This document shows positions 43,151 through 50,740 of a stretch of DNA of 64,000 bases, piece after piece. The stretch lies in contig NZ_RJJE01000009.1 of assembly GCF_003721565.1 (NCBI RefSeq), positions 434,001 to 498,000 on the forward strand, in the 5' to 3' direction. A model generated the notes under the pieces. That model was given only the letters and a program-made list of their open reading frames with translations, did not search any database and was not told the origin of the DNA. The translations under genes and the position numbers were made by a program. The first letter of the stretch is position 1. Each line of letters opens with the position of its first letter. The stretch is from Rufibacter immobilis. GTDB taxonomy: Bacteria > Bacteroidota > Bacteroidia > Cytophagales > Hymenobacteraceae.

Positions 43151-44608
43151 ATGACACAAATTAGATTGTCCGATATTTATTTAGGAGTTAATGATGGAAA
43201 GAAAGAAGCTCTTTACAGAAACGACTTTGAGAAGTTCTTTGTTGATTACAACAATAATTATGCTGATATTTTAAAACCACAAAAGTACATTATATTAGGA
43301 AGAAAAGGCTCTGGAAAGACAATACTTGCAGAATTTATAAAGAAACAATCTGAAAGTGACCCAATTTGGTTTTGTGAAATAAAATCCTATAAAGACTTTA
43401 GATTTCATGAATTAGTAAATTTTAAAACAAATGACATATCTCCAAATGAATATACTTCAATTTGGCGTTGGATTGTTCTTATAGATTTTGCTAAATTAAT
43501 TATTGAAGATAATGGTATTCAGGATACTGAAAACAAAAGGAAATTAGAAAAGTTCTTTAGAGAAAATTACTATTCTTTAGATATAGACGCAAAAAAGGTA
43601 ATTGAAATAACTAAGGGAGGAAAAATAAACGGCAAAATACTTAAAGAAATTTTAGATGTCGGTGCTGAAGTAAACAAACAAACTAAATTTACTGAAAGTA
43701 GTTACTTGACTTACCTAGAAGATTTAGAAAAAGTCGTAATTAAGCTATTAAACAATTCAAATAGTAACTATACTCTGATTTATGACGAATTAGATGACAG
43801 GTTCCAAAATGATAGTTTTTATAAGAATTCAATAATTAGCCTAATAAAAACTGCAGACTCATTAAATTGCGCTATACTTGAAAAAAGAATCAAAGCAAAA
43901 GTCATTCTACTAATTCGTTCAGATATATTTTCAATACTTAATGATACAGATTTAAACAAGATTAAACTCACTAATACAGTATCAATAAATTGGGGAGACA
44001 AAGTTAGCCCAGACTCTCCATTGATTCATCTAATTGTACAAAAAGCAAAGCGCTCTACGCAATATTTGAATCAATTTTCTGACAAAGAAATATTTGAAAC
44101 ATTATTTCCTCAAAATATCAAAGGTGTTTCTCCAGACAGATTCATTTTAGAAAGAACCCTATTTAGACCTAGAGATATAATAACGTTTTTAAATTTGATT
44201 ATAGAAAAATACCCTTTTTCAAATTACTTTGGCTGGAAAGGTTTTGTAGAACTTAAAGCAAAATATTCAGAATATTTTTATGATGAAATAAGAAATGAAA
44301 TGCTTGGACATATTTCACAAGAAGAAATTGACCAAGGCCTAAGGTTACTAAAAAACTTCAATAAACACTTTTTCCATTTCGACGAACTCAATACTTATTA
44401 CGAAAGGCAAAAAAAGCATTACCCTAACATAGACTTAGAAAAATTATTAATTTCATTCTTCAAATTTAATGTCATTGGAAATAAGTGGCATAACTCCTTT
44501 AAAAATAAAGAATATTACACTTGGTCTCATCGAGACACAAAAGCTGAAATAGACTTTGACAAACAAATAGTAGTTCACTTAGCACTAAGAGAGCAATTAT
44601 CAATGTAA
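43151..44608 (+). CDS. AT-rich P-loop ATPase gene (Sll1717-type family), probable defence or accessory ATPase
   Basis: The 485-residue protein has a Walker A motif GRKGSGKT (residues 50-57) and a Walker B-like stretch LIYDELDD near 208-215. A helical C-terminal half has FRPRDIITFLNLI. I believe it matches the group annotated as P-loop ATPase, Sll1717 family, which I recall as often found near defence genes; that link is memory, not shown here. Base composition is the outstanding feature: by eye about 30% GC, with A/T-ending codons, against mid-50s around it. It clearly came from elsewhere. It stands alone, with no partner toxin, nuclease or methylase. The gap before it is AT-rich too. Confidence 0.8.
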   Translation: MTQIRLSDIYLGVNDGKKEALYRNDFEKFFVDYNNNYADILKPQKYIILGRKGSGKTILAEFIKKQSESDPIWFCEIKSYKDFRFHELVNFKTNDISPNEYTSIWRWIVLIDFAKLIIEDNGIQDTENKRKLEKFFRENYYSLDIDAKKVIEITKGGKINGKILKEILDVGAEVNKQTKFTESSYLTYLEDLEKVVIKLLNNSNSNYTLIYDELDDRFQNDSFYKNSIISLIKTADSLNCAILEKRIKAKVILLIRSDIFSILNDTDLNKIKLTNTVSINWGDKVSPDSPLIHLIVQKAKRSTQYLNQFSDKEIFETLFPQNIKGVSPDRFILERTLFRPRDIITFLNLIIEKYPFSNYFGWKGFVELKAKYSEYFYDEIRNEMLGHISQEEIDQGLRLLKNFNKHFFHFDELNTYYERQKKHYPNIDLEKLLISFFKFNVIGNKWHNSFKNKEYYTWSHRDTKAEIDFDKQIVVHLALREQLSM

Positions 44609-44628
44609 GTCTTTAGACCTAATTCCAA

Positions 44629-45504
44629 ATGAAAATCAAACTTATAATTGTTTTTTGCACGTCTATCCTTTACTTCGCCCTCACCTCCTTCCTCCCCAAA
44701 CCAGAATGGACGCCCCTGCTGGATAAGAACCTCTCGCAGTGGGAAACCTATCTCAGCTACCGCCACCAAGTGGGTTACAACGGGAAGGTACCTACAGATG
44801 CGCAGGGCAAGGAGATAGCGCCACTGGGCTACAACGTGAAGGGGCAGCAGGTATTCACGGTGCTGGAGGAAAAAGGCGAGCCCATACTCAAAGTGAGCGG
44901 CGAGGTCTATGGCTGTGTGTTCACCAAGCAGGAGTACCAGAACTACCACCTCAAACTCAAATACAAGTGGGGCGAGAAAAAGTTTGATCCCCGTAAAAAC
45001 CTCTTGAAAGACTCGGGGGTGCTGTACCATAGCATAGGCAAGGCGGGCGTAGATTACTGGCGCGCCTGGATGCTCTCGCAGGAGTTCCAGATCATGGAAG
45101 GCCACACGGGAGACTACTGGAACATCGCCAACGCCGCCATGGACATCAGGGCGTTTCTGCCCGAGGGAATGATGAACTCCGTGGCCGACCACGGGCAGCC
45201 GTTCCTGCCCATTGGCACCGGCTCGGGCCGTGACGGGTTCTGCCTGCGCACCGAGAACCGTGAAAGCAAAAACAACGACTGGACAGAAATAGAATTAATC
45301 ACGTTCGGAGACAAAAGCCTGCACATTGTGAACGGCCACGTGGTCATGGTGCTGCAGAATTCGCGCTACGTGGAGAACGGCAAAGCCACGCCTCTTACCA
45401 AAGGCAAAATCCAGATACAGAGCGAAGCCGCCGAGACGTACTTCAAAGACATCATGATCAAACCCGTTTCGGCCATGCCGAAGGAGTATAGCAAGTACTT
45501 CTGA
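44629..45504 (+). CDS. DUF1080 protein (3-keto-disaccharide hydrolase-like, LamG-type fold)
   Basis: The 291-residue product has an N-terminal hydrophobic segment (IKLIIVFCTSILYFALTSF) acting as a signal peptide or anchor. The DUF1080 signatures WTPLLDKNLSQWETYLSY, LKYKWGEKKFDPRKN, SGVLYHSIG and EFQIMEGHTGDYWNI are present. DUF1080 enzymes bind or cleave sugars; some members hydrolyse 3-keto-glycosides made by Gfo/Idh/MocA enzymes. One such enzyme is in this region (36441), but this protein appears to be exported, so they may not meet. It lies immediately after the AT-rich ATPase gene. Confidence 0.85.
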   Translation: MKIKLIIVFCTSILYFALTSFLPKPEWTPLLDKNLSQWETYLSYRHQVGYNGKVPTDAQGKEIAPLGYNVKGQQVFTVLEEKGEPILKVSGEVYGCVFTKQEYQNYHLKLKYKWGEKKFDPRKNLLKDSGVLYHSIGKAGVDYWRAWMLSQEFQIMEGHTGDYWNIANAAMDIRAFLPEGMMNSVADHGQPFLPIGTGSGRDGFCLRTENRESKNNDWTEIELITFGDKSLHIVNGHVVMVLQNSRYVENGKATPLTKGKIQIQSEAAETYFKDIMIKPVSAMPKEYSKYF

Positions 45505-45520
45505 AACGCGTAACGATTTG

Positions 45521-45592
45521 TAGGGGCAATCCCTTGTGGTTGCCTAAGGCGGCAGCAAGCGTATAAAGGGCAACCACAAGGATTGCCCCTAT
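45521..45592. repeat. Inverted pair of GGGGCAATCCCTTG hairpin arms before RAYT2
   Basis: TAGGGGCAATCCCTTGTGGT (45521 on) and the inverted arm ending AAGGATTGCCCCTAT (to 45592) face each other across about 23 bases. A closely related pair lies inside the RAYT2 reading frame at 45866-45972. Confidence 0.8.
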
Positions 45593-45600
45593 ACCGGAAT

Positions 45601-46170
45601 ATGACTTACGATCCGCTACAACATCATAGAAGATCCATCAGGCTCAGAGGCTTTGACTATAGGCAGGCGGGCTTCTATTTCATCACTCTTTGCACGCAAG
45701 GGAAGGAATATCTCTTTGGGAGAATTATAGAATCCAAAATGGTGCTAAATGCAGCAGGTAAAATGGTGGAAAAAGAATGGATAGCTCTACCTATGCGTTT
45801 CCCTAATATTAAGCTACATGACTATATCATCATGCCCAACCTTTTCCATGGCATTATTGAGATTGTAGGGGCAACCCTTGTGGTTGCCCAAAACGCGGTA
45901 GAGATGGCAGCGGCTAACGAGCAAGCTAAGGACAGTTTGCCAGCGCAAGGGCAACCACAAGGGTTGCCCCTACTCATCAGCGCTTTTAAGTCTATCTCAA
46001 CGTTGAAATATACGCACGGGGTGACGACACAAAATTGGCCTCCTTTCAACCAGAGACTATGGCAGCGTAATTATTGGGAGCGTATCATCAGAGATGAAAA
46101 GGAGTACCATCACCTTGCAGATTACATCCAAAACAATCCGCTGAACTGGGATACTGATAGGCTCAAATAA
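45601..46170 (+). CDS. REP-associated transposase (Y1/IS200-like), copy 2, with internal REP pair and altered HUH motif
   Basis: From the ATG at 45601 the protein has 189 residues. It starts HHRRSIRLRGFDYRQAGFYF and ends with the family's NYWERIIRDEKEYHH / YIQNNPLNW region, where the Tyr of ADYIQNNP is the likely nucleophile. The HUH motif should read MPNHFHG but is MPNLFHG (Leu81, codon CTT at 45841), so metal binding and activity are doubtful. Residues 89-124 (GATLVVAQ ... GQPQGLPLL) are encoded by an inverted pair of the same REP arms that lie upstream; the frame is kept. It may be a decaying transposase that has absorbed its own element. Confidence 0.85.
   Translation: MTYDPLQHHRRSIRLRGFDYRQAGFYFITLCTQGKEYLFGRIIESKMVLNAAGKMVEKEWIALPMRFPNIKLHDYIIMPNLFHGIIEIVGATLVVAQNAVEMAAANEQAKDSLPAQGQPQGLPLLISAFKSISTLKYTHGVTTQNWPPFNQRLWQRNYWERIIRDEKEYHHLADYIQNNPLNWDTDRLK
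45866..45972. repeat. REP pair inside the RAYT2 coding sequence
   Basis: TAGGGGCAACCCTTGTGGTT (45866 on) and the inverted arm GGGCAACCACAAGGGTTGCC (45949 on) are separated by 59 bases. Compared with the upstream pair, only one or two bases differ in each arm. It contributes about 36 codons without breaking the frame. Confidence 0.85.
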
Positions 46171-46182
46171 GAAATAGTACCA

Positions 46183-46228
46183 CTTCCGTTTTTGGCCTGT
46201 TTTTCCAAAAAGAGGCCAAAAACGGAAG
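46183..46228. repeat. Palindrome with covaried arms (CTTCCGTTTTTGGCCTG)
   Basis: CTTCCGTTTTTGGCCTGTTT, a T/A centre, then AGAGGCCAAAAACGGAAG. It is shared by the convergent RAYT2 and deacetylase genes. Confidence 0.85.
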
Positions 46229-46243
46229 CGCTGAAAACAGGCG

Positions 46244-47035
46244 TTACTTCTTAGCAGTCCCTTTCGCTTTCACATATTGGGCGGCCTCCAGAAACGTGGG
46301 GTTCCAGATGTCTTTCTCGTGCTGCTTCAGGTACTGCAACAGTTGGCGGTGGGCCTCCAGCGAAACATTGAGGCCATGCTCCCCACCCACGCCGTGAAAC
46401 AGAAACACGATCATGCGGTTGGTTTCCATGGCTTGTTTTACCAGGGCAATCAACTCGTCACCGGTTTGGCCGTTCACGCCGTAGCACCCAATTAAGTGTA
46501 GATTAGTGGGGGTTTGCAGAGAGACCATCTCGGTCTGTACGCCGCGGGCCGCTACAAAGTCATTTTGCAGACCCTCAAGATAAGACACGCCGCCGGCTTT
46601 GGTATCACCGCAGGGGTAGGCAAAGGTACGCTCCTTCTTTCCGTCCAGGGCTTCCAGCGCGGTATTGGTCATTTTTATCTCGTCCATGATGCGGCGCACA
46701 GAATAGGTGGCTAGGTTGTAATCTTCGGTCACAAATTCGCGGCCGGGCCGGTTGCCTTCACAGGGGTGGAACAGCGTGTGGTTGGCCAGTTCATGCTTGG
46801 CGGCTACTTTCTTCCACTCAGGCAGGCGTTTGGCAAAAGCCGGTGCGGCGGCAGTTAGAAAGAACGTTCCCTTCAGTTTGAGTGAGTCCAGCGCGGGCAC
46901 CACGTTGTTCAAATGCACATGGAGGGCATCGTCATAGGTTAACACCACGGCGCATTTCTTTTTATTCCAATCTTGCGCGGACAAAGACAAGCTCCACAAA
47001 CAGAGCAAAAGGACAGGTATTCGTTTCAGGAGCAT
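46244..47035 (-). CDS. Exported polysaccharide deacetylase (NodB domain)
   Basis: The 263-residue protein has a signal peptide (KRIPVLLLCLWSLSLSAQ). The NodB motifs are VVLTYDDALHVH (two Asp), the metal-binding ANHTLFHPC (H-x3-H) and FAYPCGD. FLFHGVGGEHG carries the late His. Such enzymes remove N-acetyl (or other acyl) groups from polysaccharides outside the inner membrane. It is the only minus-strand gene in the carbohydrate region, so it may be unrelated to the cytosolic pathway. It ends close to a palindrome. Confidence 0.87.
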   Translation of the reverse strand: MLLKRIPVLLLCLWSLSLSAQDWNKKKCAVVLTYDDALHVHLNNVVPALDSLKLKGTFFLTAAAPAFAKRLPEWKKVAAKHELANHTLFHPCEGNRPGREFVTEDYNLATYSVRRIMDEIKMTNTALEALDGKKERTFAYPCGDTKAGGVSYLEGLQNDFVAARGVQTEMVSLQTPTNLHLIGCYGVNGQTGDELIALVKQAMETNRMIVFLFHGVGGEHGLNVSLEAHRQLLQYLKQHEKDIWNPTFLEAAQYVKAKGTAKK

Positions 47036-47275
47036 TTGCAGGCATTTTTGCTAAGTACAATCTCCACTAAAGTAACTATTTTTAACATCATTTAGACAGA
47101 AGCCTCCAAGTTAGTCAAGGCCACCATCACAGGTATGTGGTTCTTTAAAAAACTGCCTAGCTTGCATAAAAGCTCTTGCCATGGGTAGCTCATAACTAAC
47201 CTTCCTCTTGTTTATCTCAGGCTTCCGGAGTTTTAGTGGCATGAAATGGCAATTGACTTGTAACACAGCTCCGGC

Positions 47276-48079
47276 ATGAAAAAAGGACAGATTTCTAATT
47301 TATTGCGACGGTTTGGGTTAATGTACCTCACAGATTGGGTACGTTTTTACATGCAGGCATACCAGAACCGGAAAAGCAATCAGGAGTTCAAAAAGGCATA
47401 TCCCCAGATACCCCTTCCGCCCGACTACCTGATTTATGAGTCCTTTCAGATAGACTACCAGAAATACTATTTTGGTGGTCAAGAAACAGCAAAATGGTTG
47501 ACGGACCATTTGCAACGGCATGTTGACCTGAGCGATAAAAAGATTTTAGACTGGGGCTGCGGTCCAGGGAGAATCATCCGTCACTTGCCGGAGATCATGA
47601 ACCATATTTGTGAATTTTTCGGCACTGACTACAACAAGAAATCTATTGAATGGTGCACCAGACATTTGCCCGGTATCCACTTCAATCATAACTCATTATC
47701 GGCTCAACTGCCTTACCAGAATCACTTCTTTGACGTGATCTATGGGATTTCTATTTTCACGCACCTCTCTGAGCCCCTGCACCACGAATGGTTTGCGGAG
47801 CTTTATCGCGTATTGAAACCTGGCGGTATCCTGTTCCTGACCACTCAGGGGAATAACTTCAAAAGCAAACTTACCCAACCTGAACTAGCCAACTTTGAGG
47901 CGGGGAAGCTGGTGGTGAGAGGCCAGGTAAAGGAAGGGCACAGAACCTTTTCGGCGTTCCAGCCGGCAGGTTTCATGCACCGGTTATTCGCGCCAGCAGA
48001 AATACTGGAACACCTGGAGCCACTTCCTCAACCAGGCAAAGGCATTCCGCAGGACATTTGGATAATCAAAAAGCAATAA
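47276..48079 (+). CDS. Class I SAM-dependent methyltransferase
   Basis: The product has 267 residues, without signal peptide. The SAM-binding motif I is ILDWGCGPGRIIRHLP at about residues 86-101. FDVIYGISIFTHLS is motif II/III, and LYRVLKPGGILFLT is the usual post-motif III strand. The 70-residue N-terminal region is basic and tyrosine-rich and probably contributes to substrate binding. Small-molecule, sugar or lipid methylation is possible; its place near glycosyltransferases suggests a sugar. It is about 240 bases from the divergent deacetylase gene and is followed after 202 bases by another methyltransferase. Confidence 0.85.
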   Translation: MKKGQISNLLRRFGLMYLTDWVRFYMQAYQNRKSNQEFKKAYPQIPLPPDYLIYESFQIDYQKYYFGGQETAKWLTDHLQRHVDLSDKKILDWGCGPGRIIRHLPEIMNHICEFFGTDYNKKSIEWCTRHLPGIHFNHNSLSAQLPYQNHFFDVIYGISIFTHLSEPLHHEWFAELYRVLKPGGILFLTTQGNNFKSKLTQPELANFEAGKLVVRGQVKEGHRTFSAFQPAGFMHRLFAPAEILEHLEPLPQPGKGIPQDIWIIKKQ

Positions 48080-48281
48080 CCTCCTCTTTACCTCGGGAAT
48101 TGTTTGTCTTACTCCAAAATTCTACAAAAACCGTTCTGATTTAGCCCAATGAACGAGTCAGAGCTTTCTTCTTTCTTCTGAATCTGCTGCATGGCAAGCC
48201 TTCTCTCTTCCGCAGAAACATATAACTTTTCCTATCCTGTTTTCCGTACAAGCGCATGAACCTTAACACAAGCGCTACCAC

Positions 48282-49097
48282 ATGGACTTAACACAGGAAA
48301 TTGCCAATCTTGGCCCCTGGTTTCATAACCTGCACCTTCCAGACGGCACCCAAACTGCCCCTAACCATACACTAGGTGATTTTCCTGCCTTCAAATGGCA
48401 ACAGATAGAAAGTTACATTCCGCAGGATCTAAGTGGCTGGCGCGTGCTGGACGTGGGGTGCAACGCCGGTTTCTATACCGTGGAGCTGGCCAAGCGGGGC
48501 GCTACCGTGTTGGGCATTGACGTAGACCCACATTACCTGAAGCAGGCCCAGTGGGTGGCTCAGCAATTCGGGCTGGAAGACAAAGTGGAGTTCCGGCAGA
48601 TACAGGTCTACGATGTGGCGCACCTACAGGAGAAGTTTGACCTGATCTGGTACATGGGCGTGCTCTACCACCTGCGTTACCCGCTGCTGTCGCTAGACAT
48701 CCTGTCACAGAAAGTGACGCGCCTCCTGGTGTTCCAGACCCTGACCATGCCCGGTGAAGAAGTAACCCAGCTACCCGAAGACATTCATTTTCACGGCCGC
48801 GAGATCATGCTGGAGAACGGCTACCCTAAGATGGCGTTTATTGAAAACAAACTGGCCGGCGATGTCACCAATTGGTGGGCCCCCAACCATGCCTGTATTG
48901 AAGCCATGCTGCGCTCCTGCGGTCTTAAGGTAACCCAGAAACCCGGCCATGAAGTCTATCTCTGCGAGCCAGACCCCAGCAATCTAAGCAACCACCACCT
49001 TTGGAACAAGTCAGAGTTATTGTCTGCCACCGGTCAGGCCTGGCAAGAAGCCGTGGCGGCCAAAGTAAGTGATAAAAACCGGACCCTTACCCAGTAA
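48282..49097 (+). CDS. SAM-dependent methyltransferase (TIGR04290-like)
   Basis: The protein has 271 residues. It begins MDLTQEIANLGPWFHNLHLP and has motif I VLDVGCNAGFYTVELAKRGA at about residues 56-75. FDLIWYMGVLYHLRYPLLSL and FHGREIMLENGYPKMAF follow. I associate this start and these motifs with the family named TIGR04290 (Rta_06860), which occurs in sugar-metabolism clusters with glycosyltransferases and hydrolases; the assignment is from memory. The GC-rich composition matches the genome. A strong terminator directly follows. Confidence 0.82.
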   Translation: MDLTQEIANLGPWFHNLHLPDGTQTAPNHTLGDFPAFKWQQIESYIPQDLSGWRVLDVGCNAGFYTVELAKRGATVLGIDVDPHYLKQAQWVAQQFGLEDKVEFRQIQVYDVAHLQEKFDLIWYMGVLYHLRYPLLSLDILSQKVTRLLVFQTLTMPGEEVTQLPEDIHFHGREIMLENGYPKMAFIENKLAGDVTNWWAPNHACIEAMLRSCGLKVTQKPGHEVYLCEPDPSNLSNHHLWNKSELLSATGQAWQEAVAAKVSDKNRTLTQ

Positions 49098-49104
49098 GCC
49101 TTAG

Positions 49105-49143
49105 AGGCAGGGCAGGAGAGAAATCACTTCTCCTGCCCTGCCT
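49105..49143 (+). terminator. Terminator of the second methyltransferase gene
   Basis: A perfect 15-base inverted repeat (AGGCAGGGCAGGAGA / TCTCCTGCCCTGCCT) with a 9-base loop, eight bases after the stop. Confidence 0.8.
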
Positions 49144-49152
49144 TCCCCTAAA

Positions 49153-49209
49153 AAAGATGCTGCCGTTTAGCGGCTGTTTTTTCAAAAACAGGCCAAAAAC
49201 AGCATCTTT
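49153..49209. repeat. 3'-end palindrome with an extended outer stem
   Basis: AAAGATGCTG (49153-49162) pairs with CAGCATCTTT (49200-49209). It encloses an imperfect GCCGTTTAGCGGCTG / CAGGCCAAAAAC core. Its right end also forms a CATCTTTG promoter-like word for the NUDIX gene. Confidence 0.65.
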
Positions 49210-49231
49210 GCCGTACACTATTTTTACAACC

Positions 49232-49789
49232 ATGTCCTCTCCCCGTCACTGGCGTTTAGTGCGCTCCAACATTGCCTTCAAACATAAGTGGTACACGCTG
49301 CGCCGCGATGAAGTAGAGCTGCCCAACGGACACCAGGTGGATGACTTCTTTGTGAGTGAGCGGCCAGACGGGGCTTTGGTATTCCCTATCACAGAGCAGA
49401 ACGAAGTACTGTTTGTGCGCCAGTACAAGCATGCTGCCCAAAATGTATTTCTGGAATTACCGGCCGGCTCCTTTTTCCCAGACCAGGAACAAGCCAAAGA
49501 TGCTGCCCAAAGAGAACTGCTGGAAGAAACGGGTGCCGTGCTTACCCAAGATCTTATTCCGCTGGGAGTACTGCATGACAACCCCGCCAAAGACACCAAC
49601 CGGCTGCACCTGTTCCTGGCCCAGAACGTGCGGGTAGAGCAGGCACAGGTATTAGACATCACCGAAGACATTGAAGTGGTGCGTGTTCCTTTGGATCAGG
49701 TACTGCCTCGTGTACTGAACGGCGAGATTTGTGTGTCTGGCTCAGTGGCACTGTGCTTTCTGGCCTTGCGCCACCTGCAGAGCAACTAA
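49232..49789 (+). CDS. NUDIX hydrolase (ADP-ribose pyrophosphatase-like)
   Basis: The ATG at 49232 gives 185 residues; the 25 in-frame codons upstream fall in the palindrome. The Nudix box is read in ELPAGSFFPDQEQAKDAAQR followed by ELLEETGA. The catalytic REL-x-EE-x-G part is exact, while the spacing from the first Gly to the first Glu is one residue longer than the consensus. The upstream part (FVRQYKHAAQ) resembles ADP-ribose/sugar-nucleotide pyrophosphatases. It probably removes toxic or surplus nucleoside diphosphate sugars in the cytosol. Confidence 0.88.
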   Translation: MSSPRHWRLVRSNIAFKHKWYTLRRDEVELPNGHQVDDFFVSERPDGALVFPITEQNEVLFVRQYKHAAQNVFLELPAGSFFPDQEQAKDAAQRELLEETGAVLTQDLIPLGVLHDNPAKDTNRLHLFLAQNVRVEQAQVLDITEDIEVVRVPLDQVLPRVLNGEICVSGSVALCFLALRHLQSN

Positions 49790-49959
49790 GAGAATAAGAC
49801 ATAGGCAGGGAGAGTTGTTCTCTTGGAAAGAAAATGCTGCCAGACCTCAACCACGGCGCCAAAAGTAAGTATAGGAGAGGTAACTGCTAAACGGGCTTCC
49901 TCATCTTCCGTAGAAACCGCAGGCACTACCATTCCATTACTTTTAAATGCAACAGCGCA

Positions 49960-50544
49960 ATGGCTGACGTGAACGCAGGGCAATACCCTGAGGAGATAAA
50001 GAAGAAAGAGAAATCTGACAAGTCCAGAAAAGGCGTGGAAACCATGTTCAGGATCACGGCGGCCAACCAGATGCGGCTCAGTGACATGGCAGACAACAAA
50101 GCCCACATTCTGCTTACCATCAATTCCATCATTGTTTCTATTCTGCTTTCTGTGCTGTTCCGGAAACTGGACTCAGAACCCAAGTTACTGGTCCCCAGCA
50201 TTCTGTTTCTGTTCACTTCTCTGAGCACCATGGTACTGGCCATTCTGGTGACCATGCCGCGCATCAAGAAGAACCCACCAGTTCGCAAAGACCCCGCCGC
50301 CGAGAAGCTCAACCTTATGTTTTTCGGAGACTATCATAGCATGACGCTACTGGAATATGAAGCCGGTATCACAGAACTGATGTCTGACTCTAAGACCTTG
50401 TATGGGAGCATGATCAAAGACAATTACCACCTGGGCCTGGTGCTGCAGAAAAAATACACCAGCCTTCGGTTTGCCTACATGTTCTTCATGGTAGGCTTTA
50501 TCATCTCCGTTATTTCCTTCGTGATTACGCAGCTCTTCTTTTAG
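49960..50544 (+). CDS. Pycsar-effector-like membrane protein (DUF5706/PycTM family), no cyclase partner
   Basis: The 194-residue protein has a hydrophilic N-terminus (Lys/Glu-rich), then the motif TMFRITAANQMRLSDMADNK and hydrophobic helices at about 49-66, 76-97 and 170-192. The sequence around SDMADNKAHILLTINSII is, as far as I recognise, typical of the effector membrane family of the Pycsar (cyclic-CMP/UMP) anti-phage system. A PycC pyrimidine cyclase should be adjacent in such systems; none is seen here, and many Bacteroidota carry the family with an HD domain, also absent here. It is therefore an orphan, perhaps with a housekeeping role. Confidence 0.78.
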   Translation: MADVNAGQYPEEIKKKEKSDKSRKGVETMFRITAANQMRLSDMADNKAHILLTINSIIVSILLSVLFRKLDSEPKLLVPSILFLFTSLSTMVLAILVTMPRIKKNPPVRKDPAAEKLNLMFFGDYHSMTLLEYEAGITELMSDSKTLYGSMIKDNYHLGLVLQKKYTSLRFAYMFFMVGFIISVISFVITQLFF

Positions 50545-50740
50545 ACCCTACTTTCTTATTCAAAAAAGCATTGGCACGCCAGTACCTGAACGGGGCGTTC
50601 AAGTATGGGCGTGCCTAATTGTTTGCGGAATGGTGAAAAATACCCATTATGTGCCTTTCCTGATTTACAGTATTAATTCATCATCCACGCCCGCATACTT
50701 TACGTTTAGGCTTGCAGGACAACCACTACCTGCCGGGTTC

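Noticed and set aside
43018-45592. Genomic island with an integrase around the AT-rich ATPase
   Set aside because: No integrase, tRNA or direct repeats border the segment; RAYT2 lies nearby but is separated by the DUF1080 gene of native composition.
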